From assembly GCA_947252645.1 (NCBI GenBank), contig CAMXWF010000027.1, forward strand, positions 1-5,195: 5,195 bases of DNA. Reading direction: 5' to 3'. The notes beneath the pieces were generated by a model. The model had not been told where the DNA came from and searched no databases. It was given only the letters and a program-made list of their open reading frames with translations. Made by a program: the position numbers and the translations under genes. This DNA comes from an uncultured Bacteroidia bacterium. Its GTDB lineage: Bacteria > Bacteroidota > Bacteroidia > Bacteroidales > CAJPTX01. Position 1 is the first letter of the stretch; the number at the start of each line of letters is the position of its first letter. Below are positions 4,747-5,195 of this stretch, piece after piece.

Positions 4747-5195
4747 AGCGCACGATGATTTCAACGCCCGTCACGGGCTTAATGAGACATGGTGTATTTG
4801 TATCGAACGGGAGATCGTCTAGAATCTTCCCGTACGGAAATGGCAACGGAATATACAGGCTAGCGGGTGCCGCTGGCTTTAGATATGCATATGACTGCGA
4901 CACGGTGATAGTGCTGTTGAGTGGCAACGGCTCGTCTATCTCCACGAACATATCCTCGAAACGTACCCTGCCCTGCCGGCGCTTATCCACGGGGAAACCC
5001 TCGAAGATTGGCTCCCCGCCGTTGAGGGTTACCGTGATGGGGTACACACAGGAAAAACTGTGCTCGGTTTCCTCAACCGCTGGACTGTTTGGCCCCTTAA
5101 CAGGGCCAAAACCCTGGCCTGGTATTGTGTGGCCCACGTCTGTTGGCTCGGATGGGTTGGATGGGGTCGGTGTGGGACTAGGTGGATTTGACGGA
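4736..5195 (-). CDS. C-terminal part of an unknown beta-rich protein with Pro-rich linker (5' end outside window)
   Basis: The frame stays open to the right edge, so 152 residues plus the TGA stop are visible and the true start lies outside. The GTG at 5135-5137 is a possible start, but the 19 codons before it read PSNPPSPTPTPSNPSEPTD, a Pro/Ser/Thr-rich linker that looks like genuine protein, so I take the gene as partial. After the linker the sequence is rich in alternating Val/Ile/Thr and in Pro/Gly turns (for example VYPITVTLNGGEPIFEGF and STITVSQSY), and it ends GVEIIVRYEA. This suggests a beta-sandwich or beta-barrel domain. I recognise no family. A proline-rich linker before a beta domain at the head of this cluster would suit a capsid-associated, penton or spike protein, but that is inference. 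Its stop lies 11 bases inside the next gene. Confidence 0.8.
   Translation of the reverse strand, partial: PSNPPSPTPTPSNPSEPTDVGHTIPGQGFGPVKGPNSPAVEETEHSFSCVYPITVTLNGGEPIFEGFPVDKRRQGRVRFEDMFVEIDEPLPLNSTITVSQSYAYLKPAAPASLYIPLPFPYGKILDDLPFDTNTPCLIKPVTGVEIIVRYEA

Noticed and set aside
4747..4764. TTG start adding six residues to the 155-aa protein
   Set aside because: No ribosome site, and the ATG at 4744-4746 gives a natural N-terminus with less overlap.

Overview
The window is a densely packed block of eleven genes, all read from the minus strand (right to left). Neighbouring genes overlap or lie 2 to 22 bases apart. I see no tRNA, rRNA, CRISPR array, insertion sequence or convincing terminator. 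The genes are small, mostly without recognisable family, and many carry one N-terminal membrane segment. Two are peptidoglycan-cutting enzymes. This looks like a structural/entry/lysis block of a small bacterial virus, or of an integrated element derived from one. I recognise no terminase, portal, tape-measure, tail or replication gene, so a tailless, possibly membrane-containing virus is a reasonable inference, though the window does not prove it. A single annexin-like GTDE segment, the three-pass membrane protein and the style of the CHAP-like enzyme recall proteins of Bacteroidota viruses and elements; this host guess rests on recollection only. Clear Shine-Dalgarno sequences before several genes are not typical of Bacteroidota and count mildly against it.

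Layout in transcription order. The right edge holds the C-terminal 152 residues of a beta-rich protein entered through a Pro/Ser/Thr-rich linker (4736-5195, cut by the window). Next come a 155-aa orphan (4279-4746), a 356-aa coiled-coil protein with an acidic tail (3212-4282), and a 63-aa helical protein (3034-3225). Then follows a run of membrane-anchored proteins: the annexin-like protein (2497-3027), an M15 peptidase (1850-2494), a 57-aa single-pass protein (1669-1842) and a 161-aa single-pass protein with a Pro-rich stalk (1194-1679). Last are a very basic 128-aa protein (785-1171), a three-pass membrane protein (395-778), and a secreted CHAP-like hydrolase (1-503, cut by the left edge).

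How they may work together. The right half is best read as soluble or virion-surface structural proteins, and the middle as membrane-embedded proteins. The left end looks like a holin-like protein followed by an exported cell-wall hydrolase. M15 peptidases cut the peptide part of peptidoglycan; the CHAP-like enzyme would cut an amide or peptide bond. One may serve entry and the other lysis. The coding of the last two genes overlaps by 109 bases, where one stretch of DNA encodes a transmembrane helix in one frame and a signal-peptide core in another.
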